A stretch of DNA of 64,000 nt from Streptomyces cyaneogriseus subsp. noncyanogenus. Its GTDB lineage: Bacteria; Actinomycetota; Actinomycetes; Streptomycetales; Streptomycetaceae. Numbering within the stretch: the first letter of the stretch is position 1; every line of letters starts with the position of its first letter. This document shows, in pieces, positions 8,474-16,965 of the stretch. Where the stretch lies: assembly GCF_000931445.1 (NCBI RefSeq), contig NZ_CP010849.1, positions 6,882,001 through 6,946,000 of the forward strand, given 5' to 3'. The notes beneath the pieces were generated by a model. It was not told where the DNA came from and did no database searches. It saw only the letters and a list, made by a program, of their open reading frames with translations. Position numbers and translations under genes: made by a program.

Positions 8474-9230
8474 ACTACGTCCGGTCGTCCACCCCGCGGG
8501 GGTCAAGGACCGGCGCAGCGGTGAGCACTGGGCGGGACGCCTCTACATGCGCGAGGTGTCGCTGCGGGTCGACCGCTACCTGGTGAACACCAGGATCACA
8601 CCGAACCAGCTCACGTACCTGATGACCGTCTGCGGCGTCCTCGCGGCCCCGGCCCTGCTGGTGCCGGGGATCCCGGGCGCCGTGCTCGGCGTGGTGGCGG
8701 TCCAGCTGTACCTGCTGCTGGACTGCGTCGACGGCGAGATCGCGCGCTGGAAGAAGCAGTACTCCCTCGGCGGGGTCTACCTCGACCGGGTCGGCGCCTA
8801 CCTCACCGACGCCGCCGTCCTGGTCGGGCTCGGCCTGCGCGCCGCCGACCTGTGGGGAACCGGCCGCATCGACTGGCTGTGGGCCTTCCTCGGCACCCTC
8901 GCCGCGCTCGGCGCCATCCTGATCAAGGCGGAGACCGACCTCGTCGGCGTCGCCCGCCACCAGGCCGGGCTGCCCCCGGTCAAGGAGGCCGCCTCCGAGC
9001 CGCGCTCCTCCGGCATGGCGCTGGCCCGCCGGGCCGCCGCCGCGCTCAAGTTCCACCGCCTCATCCTCGGCATCGAGGCGTCCCTGCTGATCCTGGTCCT
9101 CGCGATCGTGGACCAGGCACGGGGCGACCTGTTCTTCACCCGGCTCGGCACCGCCGTCCTCGCCGGCATCGCGCTGCTGCAGACCCTGCTGCACCTGGTG
9201 TCCGTCCTCGCCTCCAGCAGGCTGCGGTGA
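8451..9230 (+). CDS. CDP-alcohol phosphatidyltransferase (second in operon)
   Basis: 259 residues, starting 23 bases inside the dehydrogenase gene. The signature LLDCVDGEIARW, eight residues, then G-x-x-LD-x-x-x-x-x-x-TD is intact, and several membrane segments follow. Unlike the 622-residue paralogue at 4807 it has no long N-terminal domain. The presence of two CDP-OH-P enzymes in one operon suggests two different transfer steps, for example a primer and a polymerising or modifying step. Confidence 0.82.
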   Translation: MSRPSVAELRPVVHPAGVKDRRSGEHWAGRLYMREVSLRVDRYLVNTRITPNQLTYLMTVCGVLAAPALLVPGIPGAVLGVVAVQLYLLLDCVDGEIARWKKQYSLGGVYLDRVGAYLTDAAVLVGLGLRAADLWGTGRIDWLWAFLGTLAALGAILIKAETDLVGVARHQAGLPPVKEAASEPRSSGMALARRAAAALKFHRLILGIEASLLILVLAIVDQARGDLFFTRLGTAVLAGIALLQTLLHLVSVLASSRLR

Positions 9231-10108
9231 GCGGCATGAAGGTGGGCGCCGTCGTCATCACCATGGGCAACCGCCCCGAGGAGCTGCGCGCGCTGCTCGA
9301 CTCGGTCGCCCGGCAGGACGGCGACCCGGTCGAGGTCGTGGTCGTCGGCAACGGCTCGCCGGTACCCGACGTCCCCGAGGGCGTCCGCACCGTCGAGCTG
9401 CCGGAGAACCTCGGCATCCCCGGCGGGCGCAACGTCGGCATCGAGGCGTTCGGCCCCGGCGGCCGGGACGTCGACATCCTGCTCTTCCTCGACGACGACG
9501 GGCTGCTGGCGCGCACCGACACCGCCGAGCTGTGCCGCCGGGCCTTCGCCGAGGACCCGGAGCTGGGCATCATCAGCTTCCGCATCGCCGACCCGGAGAC
9601 CGGCGTCACCCAGCGCCGCCACGTGCCCCGGCTGCGCGCCTCCGACCCGATGCGCTCCTCGCGGGTCACCACCTTCCTCGGCGGCGCCAACGCCGTACGG
9701 ACCCGGGTCTTCGCGGACGTCGGCGGGCTGCCGGACGAGTTCTTCTACGCCCACGAGGAGACCGACCTGGCCTGGCGGGCCCTGGACGCGGGCTGGATGA
9801 TCGACTACCGGTCCGACATGGTGCTCCACCACCCGACGACCGCGCCGTCCCGGCACGCGGTGTACCACCGCATGGTCGCCCGCAACCGCGTCTGGCTGGC
9901 CCGCCGCAACCTGCCCCTCGCGCTGGTTCCGGTCTACCTCGGCGTCTGGATGCTGCTCACCTTGCTGCGCCGCCCCTCGCTGCCCGCCCTGAAAGCGTGG
10001 TTCGGCGGGTTCCGGGAGGGCTGGACCAGCCCGTGCGGGCCACGCCGGCCCATGAAGTGGCGTACGGTGTGGCGGCTGACCCGGCTGGGCCGTCCCCCTG
10101 TCATCTGA
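9227..10108 (+). CDS. Family 2 glycosyltransferase
   Basis: 293 residues if the GTG overlapping the previous stop (GTGA) is used; an ATG nine bases later is nearly as good. The GT-A fold is shown by AVVITMGNRPEELRALLDSV at the start, NLGIPGGRNVGIE, the metal-binding DDDG after ILLFL, and the acceptor region HEETDLAWRALDAGW. A hydrophobic C-terminal stretch (LALVPVYLGVWMLLTLL) may anchor it at the membrane. It should add a sugar to the lipid or polymer made by the operon before export. Confidence 0.85.
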   Translation: MSGMKVGAVVITMGNRPEELRALLDSVARQDGDPVEVVVVGNGSPVPDVPEGVRTVELPENLGIPGGRNVGIEAFGPGGRDVDILLFLDDDGLLARTDTAELCRRAFAEDPELGIISFRIADPETGVTQRRHVPRLRASDPMRSSRVTTFLGGANAVRTRVFADVGGLPDEFFYAHEETDLAWRALDAGWMIDYRSDMVLHHPTTAPSRHAVYHRMVARNRVWLARRNLPLALVPVYLGVWMLLTLLRRPSLPALKAWFGGFREGWTSPCGPRRPMKWRTVWRLTRLGRPPVI

Positions 10109-10200
10109 CAAGCTCGTATCCGAGCAACCGGGCCGGTCCCGGACGCAGGCTCATGCCAGGCCCGCACGGCTGCGCATCCTGAAGACGAAAGTTTCCACTA

Positions 10201-11133
10201 GTGAGTGAGACAACGCACGACGGCACGGTCGCGGTGACCGCCACGCCGGTGTCGCCCGGCGAGGGCCTCACGGCGGCGCAGCTCGCCGCCCGCCACGGGC
10301 TGACCGTGAGCGGGGCCCGGCCGCCCCTCGGCGAGTACGTCCGCCAGCTCTGGGGGCGGCGCCACTTCATCGTCGCCTTCTCCCAGGCCAAGCTGACCGC
10401 ACAGTACAGCCAGGCCAAGCTGGGCCAGCTCTGGCAGGTGGCCACGCCGCTGCTGAACGCCGCGGTGTACTTCTCCATCTTCGGCCTGATCCTGGAGGCC
10501 GACCGGGGCATGACCCGGGAGGTGTACGTCCCCTTCCTGGTCACCGGCGTGTTCCTGTTCACCTTCACGCAGAGCTCGGTGATGGCGGGCGTACGGGCGA
10601 TCTCGGGCAATCTGGGCCTGGTGCGCGCGCTGCACTTCCCGCGGGCGTCGCTGCCGATCTCCTTCGCGCTGCAACAGCTCCAGCAACTGCTGTTCTCGAT
10701 GATCGTGCTGTTCGCCGTGGTGATCGGGTTCGGCAGCTACCCGAGGCTGTCCTGGCTGCTGATCGTGCCGGTGCTGGCGTTGCAGTTCCTGTTCAACACC
10801 GGTCTGGCGCTGGCCATGGCCCGGGCGGGCGCCAAGACGCCGGACCTGGCGCAGCTGATGCCGTTCATCATGCGCACCTGGATGTACGCGTCCGGCGTGA
10901 TGTTCTCCATCCCGGTCTTCCTGGCCGACCACCCCGGCTGGATCGCCACCGTCCTGCAGTGGAACCCGGCCGCGGTCTACATGGACCTGATGCGTTTCGC
11001 CCTGATCGACGGCTACGGCTCCGAGAACCTGCCCGACCACGTCTGGGCGGTCGCGTGCGGCTGGGCCGTGCTGTTCGCCGTCGGCGGTTTCGTGTACTTC
11101 TGGAAGGCGGAGGAGAGGTACGGCCGTGGCTGA
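10201..11133 (+). CDS. ABC-2 type permease of a polysaccharide/teichoic-acid-type exporter (TagG/Wzm-like)
   Basis: 310 residues from GTG. After a soluble N-terminus of about 60 residues come the entry motif KLTAQYSQAKLGQLWQVATP and six membrane helices arranged as in TagG/RfbA permeases. It overlaps the ATPase gene by eight bases, so the two subunits are made in equal amounts. Partner and cargo are inferred from the context of glycosyltransferase and CDP-alcohol enzymes. Confidence 0.85.
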   Translation: MSETTHDGTVAVTATPVSPGEGLTAAQLAARHGLTVSGARPPLGEYVRQLWGRRHFIVAFSQAKLTAQYSQAKLGQLWQVATPLLNAAVYFSIFGLILEADRGMTREVYVPFLVTGVFLFTFTQSSVMAGVRAISGNLGLVRALHFPRASLPISFALQQLQQLLFSMIVLFAVVIGFGSYPRLSWLLIVPVLALQFLFNTGLALAMARAGAKTPDLAQLMPFIMRTWMYASGVMFSIPVFLADHPGWIATVLQWNPAAVYMDLMRFALIDGYGSENLPDHVWAVACGWAVLFAVGGFVYFWKAEERYGRG

Positions 11134-11914
11134 ACCGAACACCGGCGAGCGCGTCCCCACCGTCATCGCCGACGACCTGCACATCGTCTACCGCGTCAAC
11201 GGTGCCCGGACCGGCAAGGGCAGCGCGACCGCCGCCCTCAGCCGCATCCTCCGGCGCGGCTCCGACGACACGGCCCGGGGCGTGCGCAAGGTGCACGCCG
11301 TGCGCGGTGTCTCCTTCATCGCCTACCGGGGCGAGGCCATCGGCCTGATCGGCTCCAACGGATCCGGCAAGTCGACCCTGCTGCGGGCCATCGCCGGCCT
11401 GCTGCCCGCGGAGAAGGGCAAGGTCTACACCGACGGCCAGCCCTCCCTGCTCGGCGTCAACGCGGCCCTGATGAACGACCTGACCGGCGAGCGCAACGTC
11501 ATCCTCGGCGGTCTGGCCATGGGCATGTCCCGCGAGGAGATCAAGGCCCGCTACCAGGACATCGTCGACTTCTCCGGCATCAACGACAAGGGTGACTTCA
11601 TCACCCTGCCGATGCGGACGTACTCCTCCGGCATGGCGGCGCGGCTGCGCTTCTCCATCGCCGCGGCCAAGGACCATGACGTCCTCATGATCGACGAGGC
11701 GCTGGCCACCGGTGACCGCGCCTTCCAGAAGCGCTCCGAGGAACGCATCCGGGAGCTGCGCAAGGAAGCCGGCACGGTGTTCCTGGTCAGCCACAACAAC
11801 AAGTCCATCCGCGACACCTGCAACCGCGTCCTGTGGCTGGAGCGCGGCGAGCTGCGGATGGACGGCCCGACCGACGAGGTGCTCAAGGAGTACGAGAAGT
11901 TCACGGGCAAGTAG
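11126..11914 (+). CDS. ABC exporter ATPase (TagH/Wzt-like)
   Basis: 262 residues from a GTG overlapping the permease. Walker A is IGSNGSGKST, the signature is YSSGMAARL (the degenerate C-loop typical of TagH/Wzt ATPases), Walker B is VLMIDEAL and the switch His is in LVSHNN. An insertion before Walker A (residues about 27-55) is usual for this group. There is no C-terminal carbohydrate-binding domain, so export would not depend on a recognised chain-end modification. Last gene of the operon; a strong hairpin follows. Confidence 0.88.
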   Translation: MAEPNTGERVPTVIADDLHIVYRVNGARTGKGSATAALSRILRRGSDDTARGVRKVHAVRGVSFIAYRGEAIGLIGSNGSGKSTLLRAIAGLLPAEKGKVYTDGQPSLLGVNAALMNDLTGERNVILGGLAMGMSREEIKARYQDIVDFSGINDKGDFITLPMRTYSSGMAARLRFSIAAAKDHDVLMIDEALATGDRAFQKRSEERIRELRKEAGTVFLVSHNNKSIRDTCNRVLWLERGELRMDGPTDEVLKEYEKFTGK

Positions 11915-11947
11915 CCGCCCGGCTCCCTGGGGGCCGCGCCGCGCCGC

Positions 11948-11982
11948 CGGGGCCCCGCCGGAACTCCTCCGGCGGGGCCCCG
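11948..11982 (+). terminator. Terminator after the ABC exporter operon
   Basis: Perfect 15-base inverted repeat (11948-11962 with 11968-11982) with a five-base loop, 34 bases after the ATPase stop. It closes the operon before the hopanoid genes. Confidence 0.75.
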
Positions 11983-12307
11983 CGTCTGCAAAGGAACCGT
12001 CAACTCCCGGTCATTGCAGGAATCTTGGGTCCGCCCGTCGTGTTGTCGTGGTGTCGTCGTGAGGTGCGGGACACCCGAGCGCGGTCGGGTGGGTCGTACA
12101 ACGTAAGCTGTACCGGTCCCGAAAGGCGGCAAGTGGGGTGATACTGCCCGGCGCCCCTGGTCGGGGCCGCTGCCCGGCCGCCCGGGCGGCGTGTCCGAAA
12201 TAGTGTGTATTGGGTCGGCAGTGTAGAACGGGAGATGTGACGGCATTGGTTACGGAAACTCCCCGGCTCCGCGCAGGATGTGCCGTCCCCGCCCCGGGCA
12301 GCCGGCG
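11983..12307 (+). promoter_or_regulatory. Leader region of the hopanoid operon
   Basis: 325 bases without a supported gene; the promoter of the hopanoid operon must lie here. A GTG at 12237 opens a 24-codon frame ending in TGA at 12309-12311, overlapping the chosen hpnC start (GTGA). Its GGGAG is only two bases from the GTG, so translation is doubtful. I see no clear -35/-10 pair. Confidence 0.35.
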
Positions 12308-13210
12308 GTGACGGCCACCGGCACGGCGCGCGCCGCCGACCCGGTGCGCGGCACGCTCGACAAGGCCGCGCGCGAGAACTTCCCCGTGGCCCCCTTCTTC
12401 CTGCCCCGGGCCTGGCGCGAGGACCTGATGGCCGTGTACGGCTTCGCCCGCCTCGTCGACGACATCGGCGACGGCGACCTGGCCCCCGGCGGCGCCGACG
12501 CCCGCCTCCTGGGCGTCCCCGACGAGGCTGCCGAGGACCGGCAGGTCCTGCTGGACGCCTTCGAGACCGATCTGCGCCGCGTCTTCGACTCCGTGCCGCG
12601 CCATCCCCTCCTGCGCCGTCTCCAGCCCACCGTCCGCCGCCGCTCGCTGACGCCCGGACCCTTCCTCGGCCTGATCGCCGCCAACCGCCAGGACCAGTCG
12701 GTCGGGCGGTACGAGACGTACGACGACCTCCTCGCCTACTGCGAACTGTCGGCCAACCCGGTCGGCCGCCTGGTCCTCGCCGTCACCGGCACCGCGACGC
12801 CCGAGCGGATCCGCCGCTCCGACGCCGTCTGCACGGCCCTCCAGATCATCGAGCACCTCCAGGACGTGGCCGAGGACCTCGCCCGCGACCGTGTCTACCT
12901 GCCCGCCGAGGACATGCGCCGCTTCCACGTCCGGGAGGCGGATCTCGCCGCGCCCACCGCCGGCGCCTCGGTGCGCGCCCTGGTCGCGTACGAGGCGCGG
13001 CGCGCCCGCGATCTGCTGGCGGAAGGCGCCCCCCTGGTGGCCAGCGTCCACGGCCGGCTGCGACTGCTGCTCGCCGGGTTCGTGGCGGGGGGAAAGGCGG
13101 CCCTGCGGGCGATCGCCGCCGCCGACCACGACGTGCTGTCCGGCCCGCCCAGGCCCGGCAAGGCCACGTTGCTGCGCGAGATGGGTTCGACCCTGCGAGG
13201 AGAGAGGTGA
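12308..13210 (+). CDS. hpnC: Squalene synthase-like protein HpnC
   Basis: 300 residues. It belongs to the trans-isoprenyl diphosphate head-to-head synthase family, with the two Asp-rich motifs visible as LVDDIGDGD and EHLQDVAEDLARDR. In the three-enzyme HpnCDE route, HpnD makes presqualene diphosphate, HpnC converts it to hydroxysqualene, and HpnE reduces that to squalene. The GTG at 12308 is chosen because the family usually begins a few residues before GTLDKAARENFPVA; an ATG at 12278 would add ten unlikely residues. It overlaps hpnD (GTGA). Confidence 0.88.
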   Translation: MTATGTARAADPVRGTLDKAARENFPVAPFFLPRAWREDLMAVYGFARLVDDIGDGDLAPGGADARLLGVPDEAAEDRQVLLDAFETDLRRVFDSVPRHPLLRRLQPTVRRRSLTPGPFLGLIAANRQDQSVGRYETYDDLLAYCELSANPVGRLVLAVTGTATPERIRRSDAVCTALQIIEHLQDVAEDLARDRVYLPAEDMRRFHVREADLAAPTAGASVRALVAYEARRARDLLAEGAPLVASVHGRLRLLLAGFVAGGKAALRAIAAADHDVLSGPPRPGKATLLREMGSTLRGER

Positions 13211-14157
13211 TCCGGACCGTGGAGTCGGCACCGCACGTGTCCGCACCGGTACTCGCCGCCTACCGCTACTGCGAGACCGTCACCGGGCAGCAGGCCCGCA
13301 ACTTCGCCTACGGGATCAGACTGCTGCCCACGCCCAAGCGCCGCGCGATGTCGGCTCTGTACGCGTTCTCGCGCCGCGTCGACGACATCGGCGACGGCGC
13401 CCTCACCGACGACGTGAAGGCCGCCCGGCTGGAGGACACCCGGGCGCTGCTCACCCGCATCCGCGAGGGGGCGGTGACGCAGGACGACACCGACCCGGTC
13501 GCGGTGGCCCTCGCCCACGCCGCCGGACAGTTCCCGATCCCGCTCGGCGGACTGGACGAGCTGATCGACGGTGTCCTGATGGACGTCCGCGGCGAGACCT
13601 ACGAGACCTGGGAGGACCTGAAGGTCTACTGCCGCTGTGTGGCCGGCGCCATCGGGCGGCTCTCCCTGGGGGTCTTCGGCACGGAACCGGGGGCGCGCGG
13701 AGCCGAGCGCGCGCCCGAGTATGCCGACACGCTCGGGCTCGCGCTCCAACTCACCAACATCTTGCGCGACGTCCGCGAGGACGCCGAGGGCGGACGCGTC
13801 TACCTGCCCGCCGACGACCTCGCCAAATTCGGGTGTGCGGCCGGCTTCGGCGGGCCGACGCCACCGGAGGGCTCCGACTTCGCGGGCCTGGTCCACTTCG
13901 AGGTGCGACGGGCCCGCGCCCTTTTCGCCGAGGGCTACCGGCTGCTGCCCCTGCTCGACCGCCGCAGCGGGGCCTGCGTCGCGGCCATGGCGGGCATCTA
14001 CCGCCGGCTGCTGGACCGCATCGAGCGCGACCCGGCGGCCGTGCTGCGCGGCCGGGTCTCGCTCCCGGGGCGCGAGAAGGCGTACGTCGCCGTGCGCGGA
14101 CTGTCCGGACTGGACGCCCGGCACGTGACCCGGAAGACCGTCAGGAGGCGCGCCTGA
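13207..14157 (+). CDS. hpnD: Presqualene diphosphate synthase HpnD
   Basis: 316 residues from a GTG overlapping the hpnC stop, with GGAGAGA upstream. Both Asp-rich motifs are intact: RRVDDIGDG and TNILRDVREDAEGGRVYLP. It joins two FPP molecules to presqualene diphosphate. It is paralogous to hpnC next door, with which it acts. AGGAGG at 14143-14148, inside its 3' end, serves the small gene that follows. Confidence 0.9.
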   Translation: MIRTVESAPHVSAPVLAAYRYCETVTGQQARNFAYGIRLLPTPKRRAMSALYAFSRRVDDIGDGALTDDVKAARLEDTRALLTRIREGAVTQDDTDPVAVALAHAAGQFPIPLGGLDELIDGVLMDVRGETYETWEDLKVYCRCVAGAIGRLSLGVFGTEPGARGAERAPEYADTLGLALQLTNILRDVREDAEGGRVYLPADDLAKFGCAAGFGGPTPPEGSDFAGLVHFEVRRARALFAEGYRLLPLLDRRSGACVAAMAGIYRRLLDRIERDPAAVLRGRVSLPGREKAYVAVRGLSGLDARHVTRKTVRRRA

Positions 14158-14297
14158 TGGGAACACCGGTGCGAACGGAGGCCATCGGTGACCGGAGAGG
14201 GTCAACCCACCGGTGGCGCGCCGCGTCCCTGACTGAGACGGTCGGTCGTGCACCGTTCACACGCCACGGCCACCGCACAGGGAAGGGCGCTCCATGA
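14157..14297 (+). CDS. 46-residue conserved-looking small protein between hpnD and hpnE
   Basis: The ATG shares its A with the hpnD stop (TGATG), has a perfect AGGAGG ribosome site eight bases upstream, and its own TGA overlaps the hpnE start (ATGA). Such coupling on both sides is hard to explain unless it is translated. The product is basic and has no membrane segment (MGTPVRTEAIGDRRG..., ending RHGHRTGKGAP). Its middle, RWRAASLTETVGRAPF, resembles, as far as I remember, small Streptomyces proteins grouped as DUF6380; I am not sure of that name. Function unknown; it may simply couple translation or assist HpnE. Confidence 0.6.
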   Translation: MGTPVRTEAIGDRRGSTHRWRAASLTETVGRAPFTRHGHRTGKGAP

Positions 14298-15727
14298 CCC
14301 ATGGCAACGACGCGGCGCCGCAGGGACCCCTCGCGGACGCCGGGACCCGCCCCGCGCGCCACGCCGTCGTGGTCGGCGGCGGCCTCGCCGGCGTCACGGC
14401 GGCGCTCACCCTCGCCGACGCCGGGGTGCGCGTCACCCTGCTCGAAGGCCGGCCGCGGCTGGGCGGCCTCGCCTTCTCCTTCCGGCGCGGCGGCCTGACC
14501 GTCGACAACGGCCAGCACGTGTACCTGCGCTGCTGCACCGCCTACCGGTGGTTCCTCGACCGCATCGAGGGGGCGGCGCTGGCGCCGTTGCAGGACCGCC
14601 TCGACGTGCCCGTCGTCGACCTGGACCGGCCGGCGGGGCGGCGGCTTGGCCGACTGCGGCGCGACGCCCTGCCCGTACCCCTGCACCTCGGGCGGAGCCT
14701 GGCCACGTACCCGCACCTCTCGCTCGCCGACCGCGCCAGGGTGGGCCGGGCCGCGCTCGCGCTGCGCGGCCTGGACCTCGCCGACCCCTCGCTGGACGGC
14801 CAGGACTTCGGTAGCTGGCTGGCCGCGCACGGCCAGTCGCCGCGTGCCGTCGAGGCCCTGTGGGACCTGGTGGGGGTCGCCACCCTCAACGCGGTCGCGG
14901 GCGACGCCTCCCTGGCCCTGGCCGCGATGGTGTTCAAGACCGGTCTGCTCTCCGACCCGGGCGCGGCCGACATCGGCTGGGCCCGCGTCCCGCTGGGCGA
15001 CCTGCACGACCGGCTGGCCCGCAAGGCGCTCGACTCCGCGGGCGTCCGCACCGAGGTCCGTACCCGTGTCACCGCCGTCCGCGCCGTCGCCGGCGGCGGC
15101 TGGCGCGTGCGCGTTCCCGGCGAGACGCTCGACGCGGACGCCGTCGTGCTCGCCGTACCGCAGCGCGAGGCGCACGCCCTGCTCCCCGAGGGCGCGCTGG
15201 ACGCGCCCGAAAGGCTGCTGGAGATCGGCACCGCGCCGATCCTCAACGTCCACGTCGTCTACGACCGCGAGGTCCTGGGCGTACCGTTCCTCACCGCCCT
15301 CGGCACCCCGCTGCAATGGGTGTTCGACCGGACCGAGGCGTCCGGGCTGACGCGGGGCCAGTACCTGGCGGTCTCCCAGTCGGCCGCCCAGGACGAGATC
15401 GACGCGCCCGTGGCCGTGCTGCGCGAGCGGTACCTGCCCGAGCTGGAGCGGCTGCTTCCCCGCGCGCGCGGCGCCGAGGTGAAGGACTTCTTCGTGACCA
15501 GGGAGCGCACCGCGACCTTCGCTCCCGCCCCCGGCGTCGGACGCCTCAGGCCCGGCGCCCGCACCAAGGCACCCGGCCTGTACCTGGCCGGGGCGTGGAC
15601 CGCCACCGGGTGGCCCGCGACGATGGAGAGTGCGGTCCGCAGCGGCGTCGGCGCGGCGGGCGCCGCGCTCGGCGCCCTGGGCCGGTCCCGCGATCTCCTC
15701 CCCGACTTCTTCGAGGAGGCGGCATGA
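14294..15727 (+). CDS. hpnE: Hydroxysqualene dehydroxylase HpnE
   Basis: 477-residue FAD amine-oxidase/phytoene-desaturase-type flavoenzyme that reduces hydroxysqualene to squalene. The dinucleotide-binding loop VVVGGGLAGVTAALTLADAG and the following EGRPRLGGLAFS are at the N-terminus. The C-terminal FAD segment is GLYLAGAWTATGWPATMESAV. The start overlaps the stop of the small upstream gene. It ends in ATGA, where an in-frame start of the next gene is possible. Confidence 0.9.
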   Translation: MTHGNDAAPQGPLADAGTRPARHAVVVGGGLAGVTAALTLADAGVRVTLLEGRPRLGGLAFSFRRGGLTVDNGQHVYLRCCTAYRWFLDRIEGAALAPLQDRLDVPVVDLDRPAGRRLGRLRRDALPVPLHLGRSLATYPHLSLADRARVGRAALALRGLDLADPSLDGQDFGSWLAAHGQSPRAVEALWDLVGVATLNAVAGDASLALAAMVFKTGLLSDPGAADIGWARVPLGDLHDRLARKALDSAGVRTEVRTRVTAVRAVAGGGWRVRVPGETLDADAVVLAVPQREAHALLPEGALDAPERLLEIGTAPILNVHVVYDREVLGVPFLTALGTPLQWVFDRTEASGLTRGQYLAVSQSAAQDEIDAPVAVLRERYLPELERLLPRARGAEVKDFFVTRERTATFAPAPGVGRLRPGARTKAPGLYLAGAWTATGWPATMESAVRSGVGAAGAALGALGRSRDLLPDFFEEAA

Positions 15728-15786
15728 TGACCGACCCGCGCGCCACCGACCGCCGCACTCGCGGTACCGCAAGCAGAGGAGAAACT

Positions 15787-16851
15787 GTGCCCACTGTGCC
15801 CCCGGCCCCGACGGCTGACGCGGTGGACGTGACCGCGCTCCTGGAGCGCGGCCGGACCTTGGCCACACCGGTACTGCGGGCGGTCGTCGACCGTCTGGCG
15901 CCTCCCATGGACACCGTCGCCGCCTACCACTTCGGCTGGATCGATGCCCAGGGCAACCCGGCCGACGGCGACGGCGGCAAGGCCGTCCGTCCCGCCCTCG
16001 CCGTGCTCTCCGCCGAGGTCACCGGGGCCGCGCCCGAGGTGGGCGTCCCCGGCGCCGTCGCCGTGGAGCTGGTGCACAACTTCTCGCTGCTCCACGACGA
16101 CCTGATGGACGGCGACGAGCAGCGCCGCCACCGCGACACGGTCTGGAAGATCCACGGCCCGGCCCAGGCCATCCTGGTCGGCGACGCCCTCTTCGCCCTG
16201 GCGGGCGAGGTCCTGCTCGAACTCGGGACGGTGGAGGCGGGCCGGGCCGCCCGCCGTCTCACCGCCGCCTCCCGTGGCCTGATCGACGGCCAGGCCCAGG
16301 ACATCTCCTACGAGCACCGCGACCGGGTCAGCGTCGAGGAGTGCCTGGAGATGGAGGGCAACAAGACCGGCGCCCTGCTGGCCTGCGCCAGCTCCATCGG
16401 CGCGGTCCTCGGGGGCGCCGACGACGCCACCGCCGACGCGCTGGAGCGGTACGGCTACCACCTGGGGCTGGCCTTCCAGGCCATCGACGACCTCCTCGGC
16501 ATCTGGGGCGACCCGGAGGCCACCGGCAAGCAGACCTGGAGCGACCTGCGCCAGCGCAAGAAGTCGCTGCCGGTCGTCGCCGCGCTCGCGGCGGGCGGTC
16601 CCGCCTCCGAGCGGCTCGGCGAGATCCTCGCCGCCGACGCCAAGAGCAGCGACTTCGCGAACTTCTCCGAGGAGGAGTTCGCGGCCCGCGCCGCCCTGAT
16701 CGAGGAGGCGGGCGGCCGGGACTGGACCGCCGAAGAGGCGCGTCGCCAGCACACCATCGCCATCGAAGCCCTCGACGCCGTCGACATGCCCGACCGTGTG
16801 CGGGCCCGCTTCACGGCGCTCGCCGACTTCGTCGTCGTACGAAAGAGATGA
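15787..16851 (+). CDS. Polyprenyl (farnesyl-type) diphosphate synthase
   Basis: 354 residues if started at the GTG at 15787, which has AGAGGAG five bases upstream. An ATG at 15724 overlapping the hpnE stop would add 21 residues. The first Asp-rich motif is HDDLMDGD, and the second is AIDDLLGIWGD, the DDxxG form common in actinobacterial short-chain synthases. It condenses DMAPP and IPP and presumably supplies FPP for HpnD; GGPP as product cannot be excluded from sequence. Followed by a hairpin and then shc. Confidence 0.85.
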   Translation: MPTVPPAPTADAVDVTALLERGRTLATPVLRAVVDRLAPPMDTVAAYHFGWIDAQGNPADGDGGKAVRPALAVLSAEVTGAAPEVGVPGAVAVELVHNFSLLHDDLMDGDEQRRHRDTVWKIHGPAQAILVGDALFALAGEVLLELGTVEAGRAARRLTAASRGLIDGQAQDISYEHRDRVSVEECLEMEGNKTGALLACASSIGAVLGGADDATADALERYGYHLGLAFQAIDDLLGIWGDPEATGKQTWSDLRQRKKSLPVVAALAAGGPASERLGEILAADAKSSDFANFSEEEFAARAALIEEAGGRDWTAEEARRQHTIAIEALDAVDMPDRVRARFTALADFVVVRKR

Positions 16852-16884
16852 TCACTATCGGCCGAATACACCTCGCGTAGTCGC

Positions 16885-16916
16885 CGGCCGGTGACGCGAC
16901 CGGACGTCACCGGCCG
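16885..16916 (+). terminator. Hairpin between the prenyl synthase and shc
   Basis: 12-base inverted repeat CGGCCGGTGACG / CGTCACCGGCCG with an eight-base loop, in the only sizeable gap (114 bases) inside the hpn operon. It could be a partial terminator or attenuator, which would set a different level for shc and the genes after it. Confidence 0.45.
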
Positions 16917-16965
16917 ACGGCGGACCCACAGCAGACGCATCAGCACACTGCACGAAGGGGAAGCC

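Noticed and set aside
12237..12311. 24-codon leader peptide before hpnC
   Set aside because: Its stop overlaps the hpnC start, but the ribosome site is only two bases from the GTG and the peptide shows no conserved pattern I know.
15724..15786. Earlier ATG start for the prenyl diphosphate synthase
   Set aside because: The overlap with hpnE is attractive, but AGAGGAG at 15775-15781 is ideally placed for the GTG at 15787 and the extra residues do not fit the family.
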